NCBI GenBank assembly: GCA_963526495.1
Contig: CAURNT010000003.1
Span: 1-64,000, forward strand
Direction: 5' to 3'
Length of the DNA stretch: 64,000 nucleotides
Origin: CAURNT01 sp963526495
Lineage (GTDB): Bacteria; Fusobacteriota; Fusobacteriia; Fusobacteriales; Leptotrichiaceae
Part shown: positions 54,238 to 63,857 of the stretch, piece after piece
How positions within the stretch are numbered: the first letter of the stretch is position 1
Layout of the letters: every line of letters starts with the position of its first letter
Position numbers and translations under genes: made by a program
Notes under the pieces: model-generated
Database searches by the model: none
Told to the model about the DNA's origin: nothing
The model's input: the letters and a program-made list of their open reading frames with translations, nothing else

Positions 54238-56414
54238 TATAATTTAAACTCCTTTTTTAAAAATTTATTTGCTATTTTAGTAGGAAATTTTTTTGCTCCT
54301 ATAGAAAATTTAACGGTTATGGATTTAGGTGTAATTTCTGTTATTAGACCTTTTCCAAATTCTTTATGACTAACAATTTCTTTTAATTCAAAATCACATT
54401 CAATAGTCACAATATTTTCTTTAGAACTTTGTATTGAATTATTTTTTAAATACTCTCTAACACTAAATGAATTTTCTAATTTAGGCGATTTTGCTATTAA
54501 ATTGGGATTTTCTAAAATTTCTATATTATTTTCATTTAATTCATCTAAAAATCTAGAACGAGGATTACGGCTTGTAAATCCAAATGTTGCTCTTTCTAAT
54601 GAATGTGTTATAAATAATAATTCTTCAGCACGAGTTACTGCAACGTAAAATATACGTCTTTCTTCTTCTTCCTCATCTAAGTTTTCTAAAAGTGAAAGTC
54701 TAGGAAAAAGATTTTCTTCAAGACCTGTTAAAAATACTGTATTAAATTCTAAACCTTTTGAAGAATGTACTGTCATTAGCTTAACATATTCTTCATCGTT
54801 TTTTATGTCATCACTTGCAGAATTAAGCATAATATTTTCTAAAAAGTTTGGTAAAAGAAGAATACCTTCTTCTATTTCTTTATTTTGAATAGAAGAAATT
54901 AATTCATAAACATTTTCCAATCTTTCTTCATAATTTTCTTCTAATTTTAAATATTCATAGTATCCTATTTCTTTTATTAAATTTTCAAGTATTACAGATG
55001 TTGTAGTGTTTTCTATCATTTCTTTAAACATTGAAATTAAATTATTGAAATTTTCTAAATTTTTTAAAGCTGCACTTGAAATATCATTTTTAACTAATTT
55101 AGAAGCTTCTAATAAACTAATATCATTTTTATTTGCTATTTTTGATATAGTTTCTATACTTTTTGGACCAATAGATCTTTTAGGTATGTTTATAATTCTT
55201 TCAAAACTTATATCATCGCTAGAATTATTGATTAATTGTAAATATGCTATTAAATCTTTTATTTCTTTTCTTTCAAAAAATCCAAGTCCACCAAATATTT
55301 TATATGGGATACTATTTCTATGTAATGCTTCTTCTAATGCTCTTGATTGAGCATTTGTTCTGTAAAGAATGGCAAAGTTTTTATAATTTTTACCATTTTT
55401 ATTTAGTTCACGTATTTTATTTGCTACGAAAGTTGCTTCATCATTAACATCATTTGCGTTATATATTTTTATTTTTTCTCCCAATTCACGTGCAGACCAC
55501 AATTTTTTACCTTTAGAACTTGTATTATTTTTTATTACTGAATTTGCACCATCTAATATATTTTGTGTTGATCTATAATTTTGTTCAAGTTTAATAACGT
55601 TAGCTTCAGGATAATCTTTTTCAAAATTAAGAATATTTTGAATATTTGCTCCTCTAAAAGCATATATACTTTGATCTTCATCACCAACTACACAAATATT
55701 TTTATTTTTAGAAACAATTTTTTTTATTATTTTATATTGTATTTCATTAGTATCTTGATATTCATCAACTAATACATAAATATATTTTGATTGAACTTTA
55801 TCTAAAATATAGTTGTCTTTTAATAATTCATAAGTATTAGTTAGTATATCTGAAAAATCCATAGCATTGTATTTTTCTAATTTTTCTTGATATTCCATAT
55901 ATATAGTTTTTAAATGTGAATTTTCTGGTATTTTTATATCCATTATTTTCCAAAGTTCAGTATATTTGATACCAAGTTCTTTGATTCTACTAATTTTATT
56001 TAATATTTGAGTTGGCTTATATAATTTTTCCCAATCATATTTTTTTATTATTTTTTTAATTATACTTCTTTGATCGTTGCTATCATATACATTAAAATTT
56101 GTTCCATATCCTATTCTCTCAGAATATATTCTTAGAAGTCTTAATGCAAAAGAGTGAAAAGTAGTAATAAGTATGTCTGTATTAGAGCCTATAAGACTTT
56201 CTGCTCTTTCCTTCATTTCTTTAGCAGCTTTATTTGTAAAAGTAAGAGCTAATATATTTTTAGGATTAATATTTTTTTCTTTAATCATATGTGCAATCTT
56301 AAAAGTAATAGTTCTTGTTTTACCACTTCCAGCACCAGCTAGTATAAGTGTTTGTCCTTCTAATATTTCAGCAGCTTTTTTCTGCATGTCATTTAAATTA
56401 TCTAAAATACTCAA
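54237..56414 (-). CDS. pcrA: UvrD/PcrA-type DNA helicase
   Basis: A 725-residue superfamily 1A 3'-to-5' helicase for repair and replication restart. Motifs: Walker A LAGAGSGKTRTIT, ALTFTNKAAKEMKER (Ia), VDEYQDTN (II), GDEDQSIYAFRGA (III), LEQNYRSTQNIL (IV), LMTVHSSKGLEFNTVFL (V) and FYVAVTRAEE (VI). A C-terminal Tudor-like segment (HKEFGKGLITEI) is as in PcrA. The start is TTG 56414 after GAGGGAGAG; the longer frame to 56459 would begin inside the promoter. Length is close to B. subtilis PcrA. Confidence 0.92.
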   Translation of the reverse strand: MSILDNLNDMQKKAAEILEGQTLILAGAGSGKTRTITFKIAHMIKEKNINPKNILALTFTNKAAKEMKERAESLIGSNTDILITTFHSFALRLLRIYSERIGYGTNFNVYDSNDQRSIIKKIIKKYDWEKLYKPTQILNKISRIKELGIKYTELWKIMDIKIPENSHLKTIYMEYQEKLEKYNAMDFSDILTNTYELLKDNYILDKVQSKYIYVLVDEYQDTNEIQYKIIKKIVSKNKNICVVGDEDQSIYAFRGANIQNILNFEKDYPEANVIKLEQNYRSTQNILDGANSVIKNNTSSKGKKLWSARELGEKIKIYNANDVNDEATFVANKIRELNKNGKNYKNFAILYRTNAQSRALEEALHRNSIPYKIFGGLGFFERKEIKDLIAYLQLINNSSDDISFERIINIPKRSIGPKSIETISKIANKNDISLLEASKLVKNDISSAALKNLENFNNLISMFKEMIENTTTSVILENLIKEIGYYEYLKLEENYEERLENVYELISSIQNKEIEEGILLLPNFLENIMLNSASDDIKNDEEYVKLMTVHSSKGLEFNTVFLTGLEENLFPRLSLLENLDEEEEERRIFYVAVTRAEELLFITHSLERATFGFTSRNPRSRFLDELNENNIEILENPNLIAKSPKLENSFSVREYLKNNSIQSSKENIVTIECDFELKEIVSHKEFGKGLITEITPKSITVKFSIGAKKFPTKIANKFLKKEFKL

Positions 56415-56450
56415 ATAAATCTCTCCCTCTTTATATATTATAGTATAGAT

Positions 56451-56479
56451 ATTATACACTTAATTTTTTATTTTTTCAA
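56451..56479 (-). promoter_or_regulatory. Promoter of the helicase-YiiX operon
   Basis: Minus strand: TTGAAA (56474-56479), 17-base spacer, TATAAT (56451-56456). Confidence 0.8.
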
Positions 56480-56728
56480 TTTAAGAAAATTGTTTTTAAT
56501 GAATTTTTTAATTAATTATATTTTCACTTTTTTTAATTATTATGTATATATTTTAAATCTTTTTTATAAAAAATAAAAAATAGTAAAAAAAGTTTTTTTG
56601 TGTTATTATAATGATAAAAGACACTTTATTTTAAGCTTTTGGGATTCAGGTTAAAAAAGTTAGATATAAAATATAAAAAAAAAAGGTTTTATTTTATTTT
56701 TCTAGCTATACTATATTAAGGATGAGAT
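56480..56728. other. Intergenic region upstream of the galactose regulator
   Basis: Very AT-rich. A TATACT at 56707-56712 could be the -10 box for the regulator, but no good -35 box stands 17 bases before it. A tract of ten A lies at 56675-56684. The rest shows nothing I can name. Confidence 0.4.
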
Positions 56729-57895
56729 ATGAAAAAATTAAATTCAACAGATTATGAAGTTTTAGAATTGATTTCCAGTAATAAGGAAATTAGTAGAACA
56801 GAATTGACTAAATATTTAGATTTATCACCCGCAGCAATATCTAAGATGGTAAAAAAATTAGTTTCGTTAAACTTGATAATAGAAGAAGGAGAGCAAGTTT
56901 CAACTGGTGGAAGACCTAGAAAGATATTGAAAATTAATAAAAAATATAGAAAGATAATAGCAGTTAATTTTGGTGCAGGATTTATAGATGTTTCTATTGC
57001 ACATTTAGATGGAGATATAATTGAAACTGTTAGAAAAACATTTCAATTTAAAACATCTGAAAAATTAAAAATGTTATTATCAGATGAAATACAAAGATTG
57101 ATTGATACATATAGCAAAAATCAAATAATAGGTATAGGTCTTTCAATAAATGGTGTTGTAGATAGAGAAAAAGGTATATCTGTATTTTCACCACATTTAA
57201 AATGGAATAATTTGAATTTGAAAGAATATTTTGAATTAAAATATGGAATACCTGTTATAGTTGATAATGATGTTAGAAGTATGATGAGAGCTGAAGTATT
57301 TAGATTGAAAAAAATGGGTATAAGAAATGCTATGTATTTATATGTCAAAGATGGTATAGGTTCTACTTTTATGATAAATGGCGAAGTATTTGAAGGTGAA
57401 AGTCATTGTGCTGGAGAAATAGGTCATTATGTTATAGATTATAAATCTAATCATAAATGTAAGTGTGGTAAATATGGTTGTTTAGAAGCAGAAAATTCGG
57501 CTTCTATAATCAAAGAAAAAATTAACTGGGAATTAGAAAAAAATGAAAAACCACTATATAATGGTGATTCGGAAAGTTTATTTAGCAAAGCTGAAAATGG
57601 AGATGAACCATATAAAAGTGTGGTAGGGAATTCAAGTAGAGAAATAGGAAGGGTTGTAGGAAATGTTCTTAATATATTAGATATAGGGAATATTATAATC
57701 GCTGGTAGTATACTTGAAGCTAAGAAATTATTTATTACTAATTTTGAAAAAGGAATTTATGATAATTTAACTTTAAATTTTGGTAATAGAGTGAATATAT
57801 TAACTACGCAGTATGGAAATATAGTTGAAAAATATGCTGCAATTAACCTAATAATAGAAAATCTGTTTATAGGTAAAAAGTTAATTAGTAAATAG
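56729..57895 (+). CDS. ROK-family transcription regulator (NagC/XylR-like)
   Basis: A 388-residue regulator. Residues 1-65 form a winged helix-turn-helix (STDYEVLELISSNKEISRTELTKYLDLSPAAISKMVKKL). The ROK kinase-like domain follows with the zinc motif CKCGKYGCLEAE and the sugar-binding GEIGHYVIDY; GIGLSINGVVDREKG is the usual ROK segment. It is the first gene before mglB with 47 bases between, so it likely controls galactose uptake and catabolism. Activator or repressor mode cannot be told. GGATGAG precedes the ATG. Confidence 0.85.
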   Translation: MKKLNSTDYEVLELISSNKEISRTELTKYLDLSPAAISKMVKKLVSLNLIIEEGEQVSTGGRPRKILKINKKYRKIIAVNFGAGFIDVSIAHLDGDIIETVRKTFQFKTSEKLKMLLSDEIQRLIDTYSKNQIIGIGLSINGVVDREKGISVFSPHLKWNNLNLKEYFELKYGIPVIVDNDVRSMMRAEVFRLKKMGIRNAMYLYVKDGIGSTFMINGEVFEGESHCAGEIGHYVIDYKSNHKCKCGKYGCLEAENSASIIKEKINWELEKNEKPLYNGDSESLFSKAENGDEPYKSVVGNSSREIGRVVGNVLNILDIGNIIIAGSILEAKKLFITNFEKGIYDNLTLNFGNRVNILTTQYGNIVEKYAAINLIIENLFIGKKLISK

Positions 57896-57898
57896 GAT

Positions 57899-57915
57899 AA
57901 TAAAACAATTTTATT
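57899..57915. promoter_or_regulatory. Inverted repeat between the ROK regulator and mglB
   Basis: AATAAAA, spacer CAA, TTTTATT form a perfect 7-bp inverted repeat. ROK regulators often bind AT-rich palindromes, so this is a candidate operator; in such AT-rich DNA it could also be chance or a weak terminator. Confidence 0.35.
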
Positions 57916-57942
57916 ATATAATTTTATTTAGAGGTGAGGAAA

Positions 57943-58968
57943 ATGAAAAAAACATTAATGAGTTTGTTTATGGTACTAGGTTTAGTATTCTTTGCAATAT
58001 CATGTGGTGGCAAAACTGAAGCTAAGGCTGAAGAAGGTGCTAAAAACTTTAAAATAGGAGTTACATGGTACAAATACGATGATAACTTTATAGCTGGAAT
58101 GAGAAAAGATATGGAAGCTATTCAAGCTGAACAATTCAAAAATTTAGAATTATCAATGAATGATTCTCAAAATTCACAAGCTATATTAAATGACCAAGTT
58201 GATACTTTAATTTCTAAAGGTGTAAACTTATTAGCTATAAATTTAGTAGATCCAAGTGCAGGACAACAAATTATAGATAAAGCAAAAGCTGCAAATATAC
58301 CTATAATCTTATTTAATAAAGATCCAGGTGTTGACGCTTTAAATAGTTATGATAAAGCTTACTATGTTGGAAATGATCCTAAAGAATCAGGAATATTCCA
58401 AGGTAACACAATAGTTAAACAATGGAAAGCTGATCCTAAATTAGATAAAAATGGTGACGGTGTATTACAATATGCTATGTTAATAGGGGAACCAGGACAT
58501 CCAGATGCAGTTGCAAGAACTGAATATTCAGTTAAAACAATAAATGAAGCTGGAATTAAGACTGAAAAACTTTATGAAGATGCAGCTAACTGGGATGCAG
58601 CAATAGCTAAAGATAAAATTGATTCATTCTTATCAGGACCTAAAGGTGCAGCAGTTGAAGTTATAATCTCTAATAATGATGGAATGGCATTAGGAGCAAT
58701 AGAAGCTATGAAAGCTCATAATGTAATGTTACCAATATATGGTGTTGATGCTATACCTGAAGCTTTAACTTTAATTGAAAAAGGTACTTTAAGTGGTACA
58801 GTATTAAATGATGGTAAAAACCAAGCTTTAGCTATATTACAATTAGCTAATAACATATTAAATGGAAAAGACCCAGTAGAAGGAACAAATTGGAAATTAG
58901 TGGATAAAGCAGTAAGAGTTCCTTACGTTGGTGTTGACAAAGATAACTATAAAGAATTTGTAAGATAA
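57943..58968 (+). CDS. mglB: Galactose/glucose-binding lipoprotein
   Basis: A 341-residue periplasmic sugar-binding protein starting at ATG 57943 after GAGGTGAGG. Signal peptide with lipobox AISC (Cys around residue 22). The body follows MglB: GVTWYKYDDNFIAGMRKDMEAI, INLVDPSAGQQIIDKAKAANIPIILFNKDP, a calcium-loop-like DPKLDKNGDGVLQYAMLIGEPGH, NNDGMALGAIEAMKAH and YGVDAIPEAL. The EF-hand-like DKNGDG is characteristic of the galactose-binding protein. A terminator follows, which should make this the best-expressed gene of the operon. Confidence 0.95.
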   Translation: MKKTLMSLFMVLGLVFFAISCGGKTEAKAEEGAKNFKIGVTWYKYDDNFIAGMRKDMEAIQAEQFKNLELSMNDSQNSQAILNDQVDTLISKGVNLLAINLVDPSAGQQIIDKAKAANIPIILFNKDPGVDALNSYDKAYYVGNDPKESGIFQGNTIVKQWKADPKLDKNGDGVLQYAMLIGEPGHPDAVARTEYSVKTINEAGIKTEKLYEDAANWDAAIAKDKIDSFLSGPKGAAVEVIISNNDGMALGAIEAMKAHNVMLPIYGVDAIPEALTLIEKGTLSGTVLNDGKNQALAILQLANNILNGKDPVEGTNWKLVDKAVRVPYVGVDKDNYKEFVR

Positions 58969-58979
58969 TAAAAAAATGA

Positions 58980-59008
58980 AAAAAGCCACTGTTATAGTGG
59001 CTTTTTCA
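58980..59008 (+). terminator. Terminator/attenuator between mglB and mglA
   Basis: 11-bp arms 58980-58990 and 58996-59006 (core GCCACT / AGTGGC), loop GTTAT, flanked by A- and T-runs. No promoter is visible before mglA, so partial read-through is expected. Confidence 0.85.
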
Positions 59009-59029
59009 CTAAAAAGAGGTGAAAAATTA

Positions 59030-60526
59030 ATGAGTAAAGAAAACTTTGAATATGTTTTAGAAATGAGTGGAATCTCTAAATCATTTCCAGGAGTTAAAGC
59101 TCTAGATAAAGTTAATTTAAGAATAAGACCTAACAGCGTTCATGCTTTAATGGGTGAAAATGGTGCTGGTAAATCAACATTGATGAAATGTTTATTTGGG
59201 ATATATAAAAAAGATGAAGGTGAAATTAAGTTAGAAGGAAAAGAAATTAGTTTCTTAAATTCTAAAGATGCTCTTGAACATGGAGTTTCAATGGTTCACC
59301 AAGAGTTAAATCAAGTTATTCAAAGAAATGTTATGGATAATATTTGGCTTGGAAGATATCCAACAAAACATGGATTAGTTGATGAAGATAAAATGTATAA
59401 AGACACTAAGAAAATATTTGATGATTTAGATATAGATGTTGATCCACGTGCAAAAGTTGCAACATTGAGTGTTTCTCAAATGCAAATGCTTGAAATTGCA
59501 AAAGCTGTATCATATAATTCTAAAGTATTGATATTAGATGAACCAACTTCATCTTTAACTGAAAATGAAGTACATCATTTATTTAGAATAGTTAAAAAAT
59601 TACAAGGAAGTGGAATAGGTATAGTATATATCTCTCACAAAATGGAAGAAATTAAAGAAATTTGTGATGAAATAACAATACTTAGAGACGGTCAATGGGT
59701 TTCAACTTCTAAAGTTGAAAATTTAACAACTGATCAAATAATAAATATGATGGTTGGAAGAGATTTAAGTAATAGATTCCCTGATAAAGACAGTAAGCCA
59801 AGTGATACAATAATGGAAGTTAGAGGTTTAACTACTAAAGATATTAAAGATGTAAGTTTTGATTTGCATAAGGGTGAAATTTTAGGTATAGCAGGATTAG
59901 TAGGATCTAAGAGAACTGAAATTGTAGAAACAATATTTGGTATTAGAGGTAATTATGAAGGAAGTATAAAAATACATGGTAGGGAAGTTAAAATAAAATC
60001 ACCTAATGAAGCTACTAGAAATGGGTTAGCATTGATAACTGAAGAAAGACGTTCAACTGGTATATTTGCTATGTTAGATATTAAATTTAATTCAATAATA
60101 TCTAATTTGAAAAAATATTCTAGATTTGGTTTATTAAGTGATGCTAAGACAAGTAAAGATACAAGATGGGTAATAGATTCAATGAAAGTTAAGACACCTA
60201 GTCAAAGTACAAGTATAGGTTCATTATCTGGAGGTAATCAACAAAAAGTAATAATAGGAAGATGGTTATTAACAGAACCTGAAATATTAATGATGGATGA
60301 ACCAACAAGAGGAATAGATGTTGGAGCTAAATTTGAAATTTATCAATTGATGATAGATCTTGCAAAGAATAATAAAGGAATTATTATGATTTCATCAGAA
60401 ATGCCTGAATTATTAGGAATAACTGATAGAATTATAGTAATGAGTAATGGTAGAATAGCAGGAATTGTTAATACAAAAGATACTAATCAAGAAGAAATCT
60501 TGAAATTAACAGCTATGTATTTATAG
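59030..60526 (+). CDS. mglA: Galactose/methyl-galactoside ABC ATPase, double cassette
   Basis: A 498-residue ATPase with two fused nucleotide-binding domains. First: GENGAGKSTLMK, LSVSQMQMLEIAKA, LILDEPTSSL. Second: degenerate Walker A GLVGSKRTEI, LSGGNQQKVIIGRW and LMMDEPTRGIDVG, as in the MglA/RbsA family. ATG 59030 follows AAAGAGGTG; an upstream in-frame start at 58976 would lie in the terminator hairpin and is rejected. Energises galactose uptake with mglB and mglC. Confidence 0.95.
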   Translation: MSKENFEYVLEMSGISKSFPGVKALDKVNLRIRPNSVHALMGENGAGKSTLMKCLFGIYKKDEGEIKLEGKEISFLNSKDALEHGVSMVHQELNQVIQRNVMDNIWLGRYPTKHGLVDEDKMYKDTKKIFDDLDIDVDPRAKVATLSVSQMQMLEIAKAVSYNSKVLILDEPTSSLTENEVHHLFRIVKKLQGSGIGIVYISHKMEEIKEICDEITILRDGQWVSTSKVENLTTDQIINMMVGRDLSNRFPDKDSKPSDTIMEVRGLTTKDIKDVSFDLHKGEILGIAGLVGSKRTEIVETIFGIRGNYEGSIKIHGREVKIKSPNEATRNGLALITEERRSTGIFAMLDIKFNSIISNLKKYSRFGLLSDAKTSKDTRWVIDSMKVKTPSQSTSIGSLSGGNQQKVIIGRWLLTEPEILMMDEPTRGIDVGAKFEIYQLMIDLAKNNKGIIMISSEMPELLGITDRIIVMSNGRIAGIVNTKDTNQEEILKLTAMYL

Positions 60527-60535
60527 GAGGAAAAA

Positions 60536-61630
60536 ATGGACAAATCTCAATTAAACAAAATTAAATTTGATGGAGAAACAGTAAAAAAAACTAAGAATTT
60601 TTTAATAAATGGAGGAATATATATAGTTTTATTATTATTATTTATATTAATAATAATGAAAGATAGTTCATTCTTAAGTTTCAGAAATTTAATAAATATT
60701 TTACAACAATCATCTGTTAAAATGATAATAGCCTTAGGTATAGCAGGTATTATAGTAACACAAGGAACAGACCTTTCAGCTGGGCGTCAAATAGGTATAG
60801 CAGGATTAATTTCAGCTACACTTTTACAATCACTTGCAAATCCTAATAGAATATATAAATTTATGAATTCTACTGGATTTATGTCTAATATAGGTAAAGC
60901 ATTAGGTTTTGATAAAGATCCTACTTTATTTGTTTGTTTAATTACTTTATTACTTGTTATGATTATAGGTGGAATTATAGGTGGAGTAAATGGAATTCTT
61001 GTATCAAAATTTGATATAGTACCTTTCGTTGCTACTATGGGTATGATGATTATAGCTTATGGGGCTAACTCTTTATACTATGATTATACAGGTTCTACTC
61101 CAGTTGCTGGTTTTGGTGAAAGATATAGTTCAATAGTTAGTAGTTTCCATATAGGAAATTTCCATTTCCCTAAATTAATAGTATATGCAGTTATTGCTAT
61201 AGTGGTTATGTGGATTGTATGGAATAAAACAATATTTGGTAAAAACTTATTTGCAGTAGGAGGAAATCCTGCAGCCGCTAAGGTATCAGGAGTTAATGTT
61301 ACTAAAACTTTAATAATAGTTTATATAATAGCAGGTGTTATGTATGCTATGGGTGGATTCTTAGAAGCAGCTCGTATTGGATCTGCATCAAATAACTTAG
61401 GTAACCTTTATGAATTAGATGCGATGGCAGCCTGCGTTGTTGGAGGAGTTTCATTCTCAGGAGGAGTTGGAAAAATTTCTGGAGTTGTTACTGGGGTTAT
61501 AATATTTACTATGATAAACTATGGATTAACATATATAGGTGTAAATCCTTATTGGCAATATATAATTAAAGGGTTAATAATAATAGTTGCTGTTGGTATA
61601 GATATGTTAAAATACAAGAAGAGAAATTAA
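60536..61630 (+). CDS. mglC: Galactose/methyl-galactoside ABC permease
   Basis: A 364-residue polytopic permease of the BPD_transp_2 family. Conserved pieces: SFLSFRNLINILQQSSVKMIIALGIAGIIVTQGTDLSAGRQIG, VATMGMMIIAYG, GGNPAAAKVSGVNV and AACVVGGVSFSGGVGKISG. An extra loop of about 35 residues after LQSLANPN resembles the MglC subgroup. Starts nine bases after mglA with AGGAGG. Confidence 0.94.
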   Translation: MDKSQLNKIKFDGETVKKTKNFLINGGIYIVLLLLFILIIMKDSSFLSFRNLINILQQSSVKMIIALGIAGIIVTQGTDLSAGRQIGIAGLISATLLQSLANPNRIYKFMNSTGFMSNIGKALGFDKDPTLFVCLITLLLVMIIGGIIGGVNGILVSKFDIVPFVATMGMMIIAYGANSLYYDYTGSTPVAGFGERYSSIVSSFHIGNFHFPKLIVYAVIAIVVMWIVWNKTIFGKNLFAVGGNPAAAKVSGVNVTKTLIIVYIIAGVMYAMGGFLEAARIGSASNNLGNLYELDAMAACVVGGVSFSGGVGKISGVVTGVIIFTMINYGLTYIGVNPYWQYIIKGLIIIVAVGIDMLKYKKRN

Positions 61631-61652
61631 TAGAAAATCATAGGTGAAAAAA

Positions 61653-62801
61653 ATGGAAAAAAAATTTGAAGAAGTTTTTGGAAGAAAGTATGAGAATAAG
61701 TATTTCGCACCAGGTAGAGTTAATTTAATTGGAGAACATACAGATTATAACGGAGGAAATGTATTCCCTTGCGCAATAGACAAGGGAACTACAGCTCTTG
61801 TAGCAAAAAGAGAAGATAAAAAATGTAGATTTTATTCAACTAATTTTGAAAAATTAGGTATAATTGAATTTGATATAACTGATTTAAAAAATGTTAAGGA
61901 ACATGATTGGGTAAATTATCCTAAAGGAATGTTTAAAGCATTTATAGATGGAGGATACGATATATCACATGGATTTGATGTATTACTTGAAGGGAATATA
62001 CCAAATGGTGCTGGACTTTCATCTTCAGCATCAGTTGAAATGGTTATAGGAACAATGATAAAACATGAATTTGGATTTGATATATCAGTTTTAGATATAG
62101 TTAAATATGGGAAAAAAACTGAAAATGAATTCATAGGTGTTAATTCAGGTATAATGGATCAATTTGCAGTAGGATTTGGGAAAAAAGATAAAGCAATATT
62201 ACTAGATTGTAACACATTAGTATATGAATTAGTTCCTATAGTTTTAAAAGATGAATATGTAGTAATTTCAAACACTAATAAGAGACGTGGTCTTGCAGAT
62301 TCTAAGTATAATGAAAGACGTGCAGAATGTGAAGAAGCATTAGCAGAATTACAAACTAAGCTTGATATTAAATCACTTGGTGAATTATCTGAAAAACAAT
62401 TTGAAGATAATAAATATCTTATAAAATCTGAAGTAAGACAAAGAAGAGCTAAACATGCAGTATATGAAAATCAAAGAACTTTACAAGCTAAAGAAGCATT
62501 AGTAAAAGGTGAAATAGAGTTATTTGGAAAATTGATGAATGCTTCACATGTATCTCTTAGAGATGATTATGAAGTAACAGGTATTGAACTTGATTCACTT
62601 GTAGAAGCTGCTTGGGAAGAAGAAGGAACAATAGGTTCTAGAATGACAGGTGCAGGTTTTGGTGGATGTAGTGTAAGTATAGTGAAAAAAGATAAAGTTA
62701 ATGATTTTATAAAAAATGTAGGAAGAAAATATACTGAAAAGACAGGACTTGTTGCTGATTTTTATATAGCTAACATAGGTGATGGGGCAAGAAAATTATG
62801 A
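61653..62801 (+). CDS. galK: Galactokinase
   Basis: A 382-residue GHMP kinase phosphorylating alpha-D-galactose at C1, first step of the Leloir pathway. Signature PGRVNLIGEHTDYNGG, ATP loop PNGAGLSSSASVE, GIMDQFAVGFG (catalytic Asp region) and MTGAGFGGCSVSIV. ATG 61653 is preceded by AGGTGA at 61642-61647; GTG 61644 overlaps that site. It follows mglC by 22 bases. The stop overlaps galM by four bases. Confidence 0.96.
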   Translation: MEKKFEEVFGRKYENKYFAPGRVNLIGEHTDYNGGNVFPCAIDKGTTALVAKREDKKCRFYSTNFEKLGIIEFDITDLKNVKEHDWVNYPKGMFKAFIDGGYDISHGFDVLLEGNIPNGAGLSSSASVEMVIGTMIKHEFGFDISVLDIVKYGKKTENEFIGVNSGIMDQFAVGFGKKDKAILLDCNTLVYELVPIVLKDEYVVISNTNKRRGLADSKYNERRAECEEALAELQTKLDIKSLGELSEKQFEDNKYLIKSEVRQRRAKHAVYENQRTLQAKEALVKGEIELFGKLMNASHVSLRDDYEVTGIELDSLVEAAWEEEGTIGSRMTGAGFGGCSVSIVKKDKVNDFIKNVGRKYTEKTGLVADFYIANIGDGARKL

Positions 62802-63844
62802 TTAGTGTAGAAAGTATATATTTAGGTAAATATGAAAATAAAGATATATATAGATATATACTTAAAAATGATAATGATTTTGAAGTACATATATTAAATT
62901 TAGGTGGGATAATTAATAAAATATTAACTAAAAATAAAAAAAATGAAAAAGTAAATGTTGTTTTAGGTTATGAATTTTTTGAAAAATATGTATCAGATCC
63001 AAGTTACGCTGGAGCAATAATAGGGCCTACATCAGGTAGAATAGATAATGGTATTTTTAAAATAAATGATGTTCAATATAATTTAGAAATTAATTCAGGC
63101 GAGCACGCTAATCATGGTGGTAAAGGTGGATTAACATCAAAAGTATTTGAGGTTGAAGAAATTGAGTACAAGGATATGAAAGGTGTTGAACTTTCATATT
63201 CTTGGAAGAATTTAGAAGCCGGACATCCAGGAAATATGAAATTTTATATTAGATACTTTATAAATAATAAATCAACTTTAAAAATTGAGTTTTATGCAAC
63301 GAGTGATAGAAAGTCATATGTAAATATGACTAATCACTCTTACTTCAATTTATCTGGTAATTTAAGTGAAAATGGAGATAGTCAATATTTGATGATAAAT
63401 TCAGATAAGTTTTGTGAAGTTAAATCTAATATGATACCTAATGGGAAATTAATAGATGTAAAAAATAGTGCTTTTGATTTTAAAAAACCAACTATAATTA
63501 AAGAAAATATTGATAAAGGTTCTAATCAGTTTAATATTACAAGAGCTATAGATCATGGATTTGTACTTAATAAAGATGGAATTGATGCAACTCTTTATTC
63601 TAAAACTTCTGGAATAAAGATGTCTCTTAAAACAAGTCAAAATGTGTTAGTTGTATATACTGGTAATTATCTTGATGATGTTATTCCATTTGATAATGTA
63701 AATAAAAATACAAGATATATGGGTATAGCACTAGAAGCACAAAATTATCAAAATGGTATAAATATAGAAGAATTTGATTCTAAGCTTACTACACCTGTTT
63801 CTCCATATTATGAAGAAATAGAATATATATTTAGTGTAGAATAA
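62798..63844 (+). CDS. galM: Aldose 1-epimerase (mutarotase)
   Basis: A 348-residue enzyme interconverting beta- and alpha-D-galactose before GalK. Family features: GPTSGRIDNGIFKIN, the His motif GEHANHGGKGGLTSKVFE, MTNHSYFNLSG (catalytic His) and the late LEAQNYQNGIN with the general-base Glu. It shares ATGA with galK, hence coupled. Confidence 0.95.
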   Translation: MISVESIYLGKYENKDIYRYILKNDNDFEVHILNLGGIINKILTKNKKNEKVNVVLGYEFFEKYVSDPSYAGAIIGPTSGRIDNGIFKINDVQYNLEINSGEHANHGGKGGLTSKVFEVEEIEYKDMKGVELSYSWKNLEAGHPGNMKFYIRYFINNKSTLKIEFYATSDRKSYVNMTNHSYFNLSGNLSENGDSQYLMINSDKFCEVKSNMIPNGKLIDVKNSAFDFKKPTIIKENIDKGSNQFNITRAIDHGFVLNKDGIDATLYSKTSGIKMSLKTSQNVLVVYTGNYLDDVIPFDNVNKNTRYMGIALEAQNYQNGINIEEFDSKLTTPVSPYYEEIEYIFSVE

Positions 63845-63857
63845 TAAGGAGGATAAA

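Noticed and set aside
56675..56684. Ten-A tract upstream of the ROK gene as a phase-variation switch
   Set aside because: Runs of A and T are common by chance in DNA this AT-rich, and the tract is not within a recognisable promoter spacer or coding frame.
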